Source of the DNA: a bacterium
GTDB lineage: Bacteria > Eremiobacterota > Eremiobacteria > Baltobacterales > Baltobacteraceae
Direction: 5' to 3'
Assembly: GCA_021781095.1 (NCBI GenBank)
Contig: JAJXXM010000381.1
Span: 1-13,118, forward strand
Length of the DNA stretch: 13,118 nt
This document shows, piece by piece, positions 1 to 7,095 of the stretch (positions are counted from its first letter, which is position 1; each line of letters starts with the position of its first letter). The position numbers were made by a program, and so were the translations under genes. The notes beneath the pieces are model-generated. The model was not told the origin of the DNA. It worked only from the letters and a program-made list of their open reading frames with translations, and searched no databases.

Positions 1-2640
1 CGCAAATCGGCGCAGATAAGCGAGTGACGAGTAGCCGGTTCCGAAATCGTCGATCGCCGTGCGGATGCCCGCACCTTTTATATCTCGCACGATCGCAATC
101 GCATGCTCGACATCGCTCATCGCGACGCTCTCGGTAATCTCCAACTCCAAAAGTTGAGGGTCGAGCCCCGAGATATCGAGCGCTCCAAGAATCTCTTGCC
201 GTAAATGCCGGTGGTGTAACTGGCGGGCGGAGAGGTTTACGGCGATGCGCAGCGGACCGAAGCGTTTCACCCAGGCGGCAGCCTGCAGTGCGGCGGTCTC
301 GAGCACCCAGCGCCCGAGGTGAACGATGAGCCCCGAGATCTCGGCGCTCGGAATGAAATGTCCCGGCTCGATCAACCCGGATCCGGGATGTTGCCAACGG
401 ACCAAAGCCTCGAGTCCAACGATCTTGCCGTCGAGGAGAGCTATTTGCGGCTGATAATAGACAAGAAACTCGTTGCGGTCTAATGCTCGGCGTAATAGCC
501 GTTCTTGCGAGAGGCGCATGAGAATCGGCGATTCGAGGGTGGCGTTGTAGAAATAAAAGCCGCCTCGTCCGCGATCCTTCGCTCGCGACATGGCGATGTC
601 GGCATTCTTGACTAAGGCGTCGCCGTCGGTTCCGTCCTCGGGGTAGACCGCGATACCGATACTCGCCGATAGGAATTGTTCGAAATCGTCGACGGTGAAC
701 GGCTCTTCGACGGCGGCGATGACTTGCTCGGCGAGATCGCGGAGCCGATCGTTCGTCCCCGCATCCTGAATCATGATGGCGAATTCGTCGCCGCCCATGC
801 GTGCGACCGCCCCGAGCGATGAAAAGAGCCCTTCGATACGCGTTCCCACCGCTTGGAGCAACCGGTCGCCGAGCCGATGGCCGAGCGTCTCGTTGATATC
901 TTTAAATCGATCGAGACCGAAGAAGAGCACCGCGACGCGCTGCATTCGCAGGGGAGCCGCTTCGATAGCGCCGCGCAGGCGATCGCGAAATCCGCTTCCG
1001 TTGGGGAGCCCCGTGAGAACGTCGACGTAGGCCATTCGCTGGAGGTGAATGCGGACGCGGCTTCGCTCGATAAAATTCTGCAACAGCGCTGCGATCAAGC
1101 CGAGAAACTCGGCGTCGGTCTCGGTAAACGTTCGGCTTTGCGAAATACGCGAGAAGACCGCCGCTCCAAAACGTTCGCCAGCGACGTCGATGGGAACCAC
1201 CAGCGCATCGTGCGTCATCGCCGGAGAGGCGTCGGGGCCGGCACCGACGCTCCGGACGGCGAGCGCAAGGATCTCCGGATCGATCTCCTCGGAGGGCGCG
1301 GGGCACGCCGAGGCCTCGACCCTCGGCGCGCGCCCCGTCGTATCGATGACGACGCCGATCTCGGCTTCGAAGACGCGACAGCCGAGCCGAAGCGCTTCGA
1401 CCATACCGACGAGGGGGTCGCCGATCGCGCTCGCGATGGCGTAGAGGTCGCGAAGGCGTTGCGCCTGGATGCGCGCCCGCTCCTGTGCGTCGCGTCGCAG
1501 CGTAATATCCTGAAGGACGGCGTAGACGCCGACGATTCGCTCTCCGCTGTATTGTGGGATGAGCGTGATATCGAGCGGTACGATGCTTCCGTCGATGCGG
1601 TAGCATTCTACCGCGAACGAACATCCTTCGCCGGCGATCGCCGTAGCAAAATGTTGGCGGGCGATCGAGAGATACGCTTCGGTGAGAAAACTCTCGAACG
1701 CTCGCCCGACGATCGCGTCGACCTCGTAGCCGCCGATCCTCGCCGAGGCCGGGTTCGCTTGCGTGATGCGTCCGCCTCGGTCGAGCGCGATCACGCCGTC
1801 GGGGTTTGCCTCGAAGAGCGAATGCAGGCGACGCGCGCTTTCGTAGCGCTCGCGTTCGATGGCGACCAACGCCTCCTGTTCCGCACGCCGTGCCGTGTCG
1901 TCGTGCAGGATGGAATAGACGCCGGCGAACGATCCGTTTTCAAAGAGTGGAACCGTCGTCACCGAAAAAAAACGTTCGGTGCCCGCGCGGTCGAAGACCG
2001 CTATCTCGTACTGTTGGGTGACTCCGGAGCGCGCCTTCTCGAAATAGGCCTCGTGCTCGTCGCGTCGATCGGCGGGAACGAGATCGCGAAAATGCGCTCC
2101 GATGACGTCGGCGTACGTAGCGTCGGGAGCGCGTCTCGCGGTGTCGTTGACGTCTATGACGAATCCGTCACGATCGACGATGAGAATGGGATCGGGATTA
2201 TCGGCGTAGAGCGTGCGAAAGCGCGTCTCGCTTTCGAGGATGCTATCGCGGGCCGCATATTCGCGCGTAATGTCTTCGACGATGGAGATGATGGCGAGCC
2301 GATCGTCGTCTTGTTCGAGCGCGCGGGTCCACCGACACACGATCGTTCGGCCGTCGCCGCGTGTGTTTCGGTTGATGTGGATGCGTTCGCGTTGCCGTCC
2401 CTCGCGAAGGCGAGCGCTGCTCTCCGAGACCGCTATGAAATCCGCGGCGTGGACGAGTGCGCTCTCCTCCACCGTCTTGCCCAGCATGTGCTCGGCGCCG
2501 ATGCCGAAAAGATTCGTCGCACTCTGCGGCCAGTACGAGATACGCAGGTCTCGATCCCAGCCGACGATCGCCGTGCGGACGTGGACGAGGAGCGTCTCCA
2601 AGCAGTCGAGGAGCGTTGCATCGTAGCGATTTCGCGACAT
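1..2640 (-). CDS. PAS-PAS-PAS-GAF-GGDEF-EAL c-di-GMP signalling protein, C-terminus cut by window edge
   Basis: Open for 880 codons on the minus strand from the ATG at 2640 to the left edge. Three PAS-like modules can be read (about residues 11-126, 138-250 and 270-382; the second contains NPDPILIVDRDG, the third NPDGVIALDRGGRI). A GAF-like segment follows (about 390-525), then a GGDEF domain (about 528-700, intact GGDEF at 616-620) and an EAL domain (from about 710). EAL signatures are present: LEALVRW (EAL at 744-746), NLSARQ (802-807), EITES (834-838) and DDFGTGYSSL (864-873). The window ends there, so the last roughly 80-100 residues are missing. No transmembrane segment is seen, so it is probably cytosolic and senses a signal through PAS/GAF. 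The GGDEF half has Gly575 where the first metal-binding Asp is expected (FFGLDRFK) and no RxxD inhibitory site, so phosphodiesterase activity is the likelier output. The ATG lies 6 nt after the aldehyde dehydrogenase stop, suggesting co-transcription. Confidence 0.95.
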   Translation of the reverse strand, partial: MSRNRYDATLLDCLETLLVHVRTAIVGWDRDLRISYWPQSATNLFGIGAEHMLGKTVEESALVHAADFIAVSESSARLREGRQRERIHINRNTRGDGRTIVCRWTRALEQDDDRLAIISIVEDITREYAARDSILESETRFRTLYADNPDPILIVDRDGFVIDVNDTARRAPDATYADVIGAHFRDLVPADRRDEHEAYFEKARSGVTQQYEIAVFDRAGTERFFSVTTVPLFENGSFAGVYSILHDDTARRAEQEALVAIERERYESARRLHSLFEANPDGVIALDRGGRITQANPASARIGGYEVDAIVGRAFESFLTEAYLSIARQHFATAIAGEGCSFAVECYRIDGSIVPLDITLIPQYSGERIVGVYAVLQDITLRRDAQERARIQAQRLRDLYAIASAIGDPLVGMVEALRLGCRVFEAEIGVVIDTTGRAPRVEASACPAPSEEIDPEILALAVRSVGAGPDASPAMTHDALVVPIDVAGERFGAAVFSRISQSRTFTETDAEFLGLIAALLQNFIERSRVRIHLQRMAYVDVLTGLPNGSGFRDRLRGAIEAAPLRMQRVAVLFFGLDRFKDINETLGHRLGDRLLQAVGTRIEGLFSSLGAVARMGGDEFAIMIQDAGTNDRLRDLAEQVIAAVEEPFTVDDFEQFLSASIGIAVYPEDGTDGDALVKNADIAMSRAKDRGRGGFYFYNATLESPILMRLSQERLLRRALDRNEFLVYYQPQIALLDGKIVGLEALVRWQHPGSGLIEPGHFIPSAEISGLIVHLGRWVLETAALQAAAWVKRFGPLRIAVNLSARQLHHRHLRQEILGALDISGLDPQLLELEITESVAMSDVEHAIAIVRDIKGAGIRTAIDDFGTGYSSLAYLRRFA

Positions 2641-2646
2641 CGTTGC

Positions 2647-4080
2647 CTAGGCCAGGTATTCGTTGAGGCCGTGAACGCCGCCCTCGCGGCCGAAGCCGCT
2701 TTCGCGGAAACCGCCGAACGGTGAAGCGGGATCGAAGCGATTGAACGTGTTGCACCACACGACGCCCGCCGTCAGCCCGCGCGCCACCGCCATATTCGTG
2801 CTTCCGCGCTCCGTCCACACGCCTGCCGAGAGCCCGTACGGCGTGTCGTTCGCCTTCTCGATCGCTTCTTCGGGGGTGCGGAACGACATAACCGCCAGCA
2901 CCGGGCCGAAGATCTCTTCGCGCGCGATGCGATGCGAGCTCTGCACGTTGGTGAAGAAGGAGGCGCGGTAAAAGTAGCCGCGTTCGGGGAGATCGCATCG
3001 CTGTTGGATCAGGGTCGCGCCTTGGTCGACGCCGCTGCGAACGAGTTCGTCGATGCGCTCGAGCTGAGCGCGAGAATTGATCGCTCCGATGTCGGTATTT
3101 TTATCGAGCGGGTCGCCGAGGCGCAAACGGTCGATGCGCTGCTGAAGCCGCGCGACCGTCTCGTCGAGAATCGACTCTTCGACGAGCAACCGCGATCCGG
3201 CGCAACAGACGTGTCCTTGGTTGAAGTAGATACCGCGCACGACTCCTTCGATCGCTTGGTCGAGGGGAGCGTCTGCGAACACGATATGCGCCGCCTTGCC
3301 GCCGAGTTCGAGCGTGAGTCGCGTCTCGCGGCCCGCGAGCGCGCGAGCGATCTCGCGACCGACCTCCGTGGAGCCGGTAAAGGCAACCTTATCGAGACCG
3401 GGATGCGCGACGAGTGCGGCGCCGGTCGCGCCGTCGCCGGTGACGACGTTGAGAACGCCCGGCGGCAGATCGGCGTCGCGCGCGATCTCGGCGAGCAAGA
3501 GGGCGGTCATCGGGGTCGTCTCGGCGGGTTTGAGGACGACGGTGTTCCCGCAGGCGAGTGCGGGGGCGATCTTCCACGCCGCCATGAGCAGCGGAAAATT
3601 CCACGGGACGATCGCACCGCAGACGCCGAGCGGTTGCGGGCGTCGGCCGGCGCGCAGCACCCACTCCAGTTTATCCGCCCAGCCGGCGTAATAGAAGAAG
3701 TGCGCCGCCGCCGTCGGCACGTCGAAATCGCGTGCTTCGCGGATCGGCTTGCCGCCGTCCATCGATTCCAAAACGGCGATCTCGCGCGACCGTTCGGTTA
3801 TCGCGCGCGCGATTCGGAACAAATATTTCGCCCTCGTTGCAGGCTTCATGGGAGCCCACCAACGCTCGTACGCCTTGCGCGCGCTCCGAATCGCTCGCGC
3901 CACATCGTCGGGCCCTCCGTACGCGACGCGCGCGATCGGTTCTTCGCGAGCGGGGTCGATCGTGACGTCGTAGCGGCCGCTTTGCGGTGCGGACCACGTG
4001 CCGCCGATAAAGAGCCCGTACTCGTCGCGGACGCGCGGACGGGTACTCTCGGGGGCTGCTGCGTAGGGCGATGAGCTCAT
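2647..4080 (-). CDS. NAD(P)-dependent aldehyde dehydrogenase, partner of DeoC
   Basis: A 477-residue aldehyde dehydrogenase superfamily protein, the normal length for one catalytic unit. It oxidises an aldehyde to the acid with NAD(P)+ in the cytosol. Visible landmarks are PWNFP (159-163), the cofactor-binding KPAE segment (184-187), FTGSTEVG (234-241), the general-base Glu258 in LELGGK, the catalytic Cys292 in NQGHVCCAGSR, EEIFGP (388-393) and PFGGFRESGFGREGG near the C-terminus. The reading frame stays open upstream into deoC, but the homology-like sequence begins at MSSSPYAAAP, so the ATG at 4080 is chosen; it lies 11 nt after the deoC stop, and a TTG six codons earlier is an alternative. 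Because it directly follows deoC, acetaldehyde released by DeoC is the most economical substrate (inference). ALDH16-like genes are known beside deoC in other bacteria, but substrate cannot be read from sequence. No clear Shine-Dalgarno is seen, which fits translational coupling. Confidence 0.93.
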   Translation of the reverse strand: MSSSPYAAAPESTRPRVRDEYGLFIGGTWSAPQSGRYDVTIDPAREEPIARVAYGGPDDVARAIRSARKAYERWWAPMKPATRAKYLFRIARAITERSREIAVLESMDGGKPIREARDFDVPTAAAHFFYYAGWADKLEWVLRAGRRPQPLGVCGAIVPWNFPLLMAAWKIAPALACGNTVVLKPAETTPMTALLLAEIARDADLPPGVLNVVTGDGATGAALVAHPGLDKVAFTGSTEVGREIARALAGRETRLTLELGGKAAHIVFADAPLDQAIEGVVRGIYFNQGHVCCAGSRLLVEESILDETVARLQQRIDRLRLGDPLDKNTDIGAINSRAQLERIDELVRSGVDQGATLIQQRCDLPERGYFYRASFFTNVQSSHRIAREEIFGPVLAVMSFRTPEEAIEKANDTPYGLSAGVWTERGSTNMAVARGLTAGVVWCNTFNRFDPASPFGGFRESGFGREGGVHGLNEYLA

Positions 4081-4091
4081 AAGGCCGTGCG

Positions 4092-4970
4092 TCAATCCTT
4101 CGGAATGCGTTCCGGGCGCGTGTAGTGACCGGTGCGAACGCGTTCGCGTTGCATCAGGAGATCGTCGAGAAGCGCGCTCGCGCCGAAACGGAACGATCCC
4201 GGTTCCAACCAAGGTTCGCCGAGCGTCTCGTTGAGAATCGCGAGATATCCCAGCGCCTGTTTCGTGTTGCGGATGCCTCCGGCGAGTTTGAGCCCACGCC
4301 GGACGCCGGTGCGGCGAAAAAAGGAAGCCAACGCATCGCACATCGCGAGTGCGGTCGGGAAGGTGGCATTGGTCCCGATCTTTCCCGTCGAACTCTTAAT
4401 CGTATCGGCGCCCGCTTCGAGCGCGAGGTCGCAGGCGCGACGGATGGCGGTGTAACTTCCCAGCTCTCCGGTTTCGAGGATGACTTTGAGATGTCGGTCG
4501 CCGCATCGATCCTTCACGGCGCGAATTTCGGCGACGACGCGCTCCTCGTCGCCGCTGAGAAACGCGCCACGATCGATGACCATGTCGATCTCATCGGCAC
4601 CGGCACCTAACGCTTGCTCGGTGTCGGCGAGTTTTACCGCGAGCTCGCTCTGGCCCGCCGGAAACGCCGTCGCGACCGAGGCGACGCGAACCGCGCTGCC
4701 TTCGAGCGCTCGGCGCGCGATGCCGACGAAATTCGGATAGACGCAGACCGCGGCAACCGATGGAGCGTCGCTTCCGGGGAGCGGCGTCCGCGCCTTCGCA
4801 CAGAGCGAGCGAACGCGCCCCGGGGAATCGCGCCCTTCCAGCGTCGTCAGATCGATGCACGATATTGCGAGATCGATCCACGCGCGCTTCGTCTCGCCCT
4901 TGATCGATCGAGCCGCCAGCTCGTGCGCTCGCGATTCGAGCATGACGGCATCGACGCAGACCCGTTTCAT
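4092..4970 (-). CDS. deoC: Deoxyribose-phosphate aldolase (DERA-type DeoC)
   Basis: A 292-residue class I aldolase that cleaves 2-deoxy-D-ribose 5-phosphate to D-glyceraldehyde 3-phosphate and acetaldehyde, the last step of deoxynucleoside salvage. The Schiff-base lysine is Lys192 in IKSSTGK. The second active-site lysine is Lys228 in GLKLAGGIR, and the catalytic Asp129 lies in DEIDMVID. Other family blocks are IDLTTLEG (39-46), VCVYP (75-79), VASVATAFPAGQ (96-107) and LETGELG (165-171). It is longer than the E. coli enzyme (about 259 residues). The IDLTTL block, the ATFP block after the Schiff-base lysine and the extended C-terminal tail resemble the animal DERA group more than enterobacterial DeoC. 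The ATG at 4970 directly abuts the TAG of the HPPD gene (TAGATG), so translation is probably coupled. The next gene downstream is an aldehyde dehydrogenase that could remove the acetaldehyde. Confidence 0.95.
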   Translation of the reverse strand: MKRVCVDAVMLESRAHELAARSIKGETKRAWIDLAISCIDLTTLEGRDSPGRVRSLCAKARTPLPGSDAPSVAAVCVYPNFVGIARRALEGSAVRVASVATAFPAGQSELAVKLADTEQALGAGADEIDMVIDRGAFLSGDEERVVAEIRAVKDRCGDRHLKVILETGELGSYTAIRRACDLALEAGADTIKSSTGKIGTNATFPTALAMCDALASFFRRTGVRRGLKLAGGIRNTKQALGYLAILNETLGEPWLEPGSFRFGASALLDDLLMQRERVRTGHYTRPERIPKD

Positions 4971-6098
4971 CTACAAGGTGCCGCGCTTCTCTTGCTCTTT
5001 TTCGATCGATACGAAGAGTGCTTTAAAATTGCCTTTGCCGAAGGAGAGGCTGCCCTTGCGCTGGATGATTTCGAAAAATACCGTCGGCCGATCTTGCAAC
5101 GGCTTGGTGAAGATTTGCAACATATACCCGAGATCGTCGCGATCGACGAGAATCTTGCGGGCATGCAGAACGTCGATATCTTCGTCGATGTTGCCGACCC
5201 GCTCGCGCAGATCTTCGTAATAGGAGTCCGGCGTGTCGAGGAACTCGACCCCGTTCTCCCGGAGGGCGTCGATCGTGGCGACGATGTCGTCGGTGCGTAT
5301 CGCGATATGCTGTACCCCCGCTCCGCGATAAAAATCGAGGTACTCTTCGATTTGGGATTTCTTTTTTCCATGAGCCGGTTCGTTAATGGGGAACTTCACG
5401 CGATGGCGGGGATCGCTCATCACTTTCGATTTCAGTGCGGTGTACTCGGTCGAGATGTCTTTATCGTCGAACGAAATCAACTGAGAGAATCCGAAGACCT
5501 TGCGATAAAAATCGCCCCAGGCGTCCATCTCGCCCCAACCGACGTTTCCGACGCAATGGTCGATCGCCAGGAGGTGCGGCTTCGATGCGCGCGCGTAGCT
5601 TTTTCGAGCGGCTACGAAGCCGGGAAGAAAGACGCCGTCGTATCCGTCGCGCTGAACGAAGGTGTGCACGGTGTCGCCGTAGGTGGCGATCGTGGCGACG
5701 ACGACGCGCCCGCGTTCGTCGCGACGCTCGGTCGGTTCCAGCAACGAACGCGCCCCACCGCGAACCGCCATCTCCCAGGCGCCGCGGGTATCGTTCACGC
5801 GGATGGCAACGTCGCGCACGCCATCGCCGTGCAGCTTGACGTGCTCGGCGATTGCGTCGTCACCGCGCAAACTCGAGGTGAGCACGAAACGGAGATCGTG
5901 TTGCTCGAGTACGTAGCTCGCACGGTCGTGCAAACCCGTTTCCGGACCGGCGTACGCGATCTGTTCGAACCCGAACGTGCATTGATAAAATTGCGATGCT
6001 TGTTTGGCGTTCCCGACGTAAAACTCGACGTGATCCCAGTCGATCTGCGCGAGCGGAGTCGTGCCTTCGGATGCCTGCGAGGCGTGCGTTGTGCTCAT
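4971..6098 (-). CDS. hpd: 4-hydroxyphenylpyruvate dioxygenase (HPPD)
   Basis: A 375-residue non-haem Fe(II) dioxygenase, the usual length for bacterial HPPD. It converts 4-hydroxyphenylpyruvate to homogentisate with decarboxylation and a side-chain shift, in tyrosine catabolism. It has two vicinal-oxygen-chelate halves: the N-terminal half begins at DHVEFYVGN (22-30), and the catalytic half begins near AIDHCVGNV. Predicted iron ligands are His181 (IDHCV), His264 (VQHIAI) and Glu343 (FFEIIQR). The substrate-pocket segment PINEPA (237-242), FLPGF (157-161) and the C-terminal GNFKALF (356-362) are all present, so the enzyme looks intact. The ATG at 6098 gives MSTTHASQAS and a short unstructured leader before the first domain. 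It is the first gene of the minus-strand operon and is divergent, across 64 bp, from the genes for an unknown protein and fumarylacetoacetase, which suggests shared control of the pathway. Confidence 0.97.
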   Translation of the reverse strand: MSTTHASQASEGTTPLAQIDWDHVEFYVGNAKQASQFYQCTFGFEQIAYAGPETGLHDRASYVLEQHDLRFVLTSSLRGDDAIAEHVKLHGDGVRDVAIRVNDTRGAWEMAVRGGARSLLEPTERRDERGRVVVATIATYGDTVHTFVQRDGYDGVFLPGFVAARKSYARASKPHLLAIDHCVGNVGWGEMDAWGDFYRKVFGFSQLISFDDKDISTEYTALKSKVMSDPRHRVKFPINEPAHGKKKSQIEEYLDFYRGAGVQHIAIRTDDIVATIDALRENGVEFLDTPDSYYEDLRERVGNIDEDIDVLHARKILVDRDDLGYMLQIFTKPLQDRPTVFFEIIQRKGSLSFGKGNFKALFVSIEKEQEKRGTL

Positions 6099-6162
6099 GG
6101 GATGCGTCTTAGCGGGGATGTCGGCAGGGCCCTTGTGCCCCCTCGGGCAAACGGCGCGAACG
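6099..6162. promoter_or_regulatory. Divergent intergenic region between hpd and the unknown-protein/fahA genes
   Basis: This 64-bp gap separates two outward-facing transcription units of the same pathway, so it must hold promoters or operators for one or both, unless they lie inside the coding regions (inference from layout). The centre is very G+C rich and contains the GGGCCC palindrome at 6128-6133 followed by a C-run and another GGGC. I could not identify a convincing -35/-10 pair on either strand, nor a Shine-Dalgarno before either start. Confidence 0.4.
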
Positions 6163-7095
6163 ATGATGACCGAGACGCTCGCACGGGCGATGTTTACCGG
6201 ATTGATCGACTACGCGGGGCTCTTTCCGCCGGCCCAACTCCCGTTACCGGAGGCGCACGCGGAGTATTGCCGGTTACGGCGCTCGCCTCGCGCCTGGCTG
6301 CTCGGCCGCTACATCCTCCCCCATTCGCGCTTCTCGGAGCTGGCCGCCCTTCACGACGATGCGGCCGCGATCGAAGCGAGCGTCATTCTCGACGCGCCGC
6401 GAGAATCGCCGTTCTGGCTCAACGAGATCTCCGCGCAGATCGAAACGCTCGCCGAAGCATCGCGCGCCGCGGCGCCCGTGCTGGTGGGTTCGCTCGAGAT
6501 TCCGGTGCCGCCGCTCCGAGCGGCGAGAGAGAGCTACGGCGCCGTCCTCTCGCAGATCGGCGCATTGCTCGATCGCTTCGGTTTGCGTCACCTTCCGTGC
6601 TACATAGAGTTTCCGCGCGACGAGCGCTGGCCCCGCGACTTGCCCGGTGCGGTCGAATCGCTCGCACGCACGCGCCTGCGCTCGAAGGTCCGTTGCGGCG
6701 GGCTCGTCGCCGAGGCATTCCCGTCGCCCGCGGAGCTTGCGACCCACGTGCGGGCTTGCGCCGAACACGGCGTCGCATGGAAGGCGACCGCCGGCCTGCA
6801 CCATCCGCTCGCGCATCGTGCCGCCGGCTCGGGCTTCGAAATGCACGGCTTCGTCAATCTCCTGGTGGCGTCCGGCGTGGCGATGCAGGGCGCGCCCTTC
6901 GAGGAGATCGAGGCGGTCCTCGCCGAGCGTTCGAGCGAGGCCTTTCGCTTTGCCGACGACGGCCTTTCGTGGCGCGGCCGACGTTGCGAGCTTGAGACGA
7001 TCGAGCGCACGCGGAGTCGCGGTTTCCTCTCCTACGGGAGTTGCAGCTTCGACGAGCCGATCGCGGATCTCGTTGCCTTGGGATGGTTGGTATGA
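6163..7095 (+). CDS. Uncharacterised protein encoded directly upstream of fumarylacetoacetase
   Basis: A 310-residue soluble protein that I cannot place in a named enzyme family. It has no signal peptide, membrane segment or coiled coil. Its motifs look like a conserved family: TGLIDYAGLFPPA near the N-terminus (12-24), SLEIP (110-114), CYIEFPRD (146-153), SKVRCGG (174-180), WKATAGLHHP (206-215), MHGFVN (227-232) and YGSCSFDEPIADL near the C-terminus (291-303). Alternating short hydrophobic strands ending in Glu, Lys, Arg or His suggest a beta/alpha-barrel enzyme, with Lys175, Arg177, Lys207 and His213/His214 as candidate active-site residues; this is inference. The ATG at 6163 is chosen because the family-like sequence starts just after it; the frame is open back to a GTG at 6061 inside hpd, and a second ATG follows at 6166. 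The stop overlaps the fahA start (ATGA), so the two are probably translated together. Context suggests a role in homogentisate breakdown, perhaps the missing maleylacetoacetate isomerase step. Confidence 0.88.
   Translation: MMTETLARAMFTGLIDYAGLFPPAQLPLPEAHAEYCRLRRSPRAWLLGRYILPHSRFSELAALHDDAAAIEASVILDAPRESPFWLNEISAQIETLAEASRAAAPVLVGSLEIPVPPLRAARESYGAVLSQIGALLDRFGLRHLPCYIEFPRDERWPRDLPGAVESLARTRLRSKVRCGGLVAEAFPSPAELATHVRACAEHGVAWKATAGLHHPLAHRAAGSGFEMHGFVNLLVASGVAMQGAPFEEIEAVLAERSSEAFRFADDGLSWRGRRCELETIERTRSRGFLSYGSCSFDEPIADLVALGWLV

Noticed and set aside
853..2724. A long plus-strand open frame (623 codons) opposite the PAS/GAF/GGDEF/EAL gene.
   Set aside because: It mirrors a minus-strand gene with clear domain motifs, its product is Arg/Asp-rich without any known motif, and GC-rich coding DNA often leaves the opposite strand open.
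2932..4074. A plus-strand open frame of 380 codons opposite the aldehyde dehydrogenase.
   Set aside because: A shadow of a gene with all catalytic residues in place; no signature of its own.
4081..4341. N-terminal extension of the aldehyde dehydrogenase into deoC.
   Set aside because: The extra residues are Arg/His-rich without family similarity and overlap deoC coding sequence.
6061..6162. Upstream extension of the unknown protein to a GTG at 6061.
   Set aside because: It would overlap the start of hpd and cover the divergent control region; the conserved-looking sequence begins at the ATG at 6163.
4614..6995. A plus-strand open frame of 793 codons running across deoC, hpd and the unknown gene.
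   Set aside because: It lies antisense to two intact enzymes and then out of frame within a third gene; no motif supports it.
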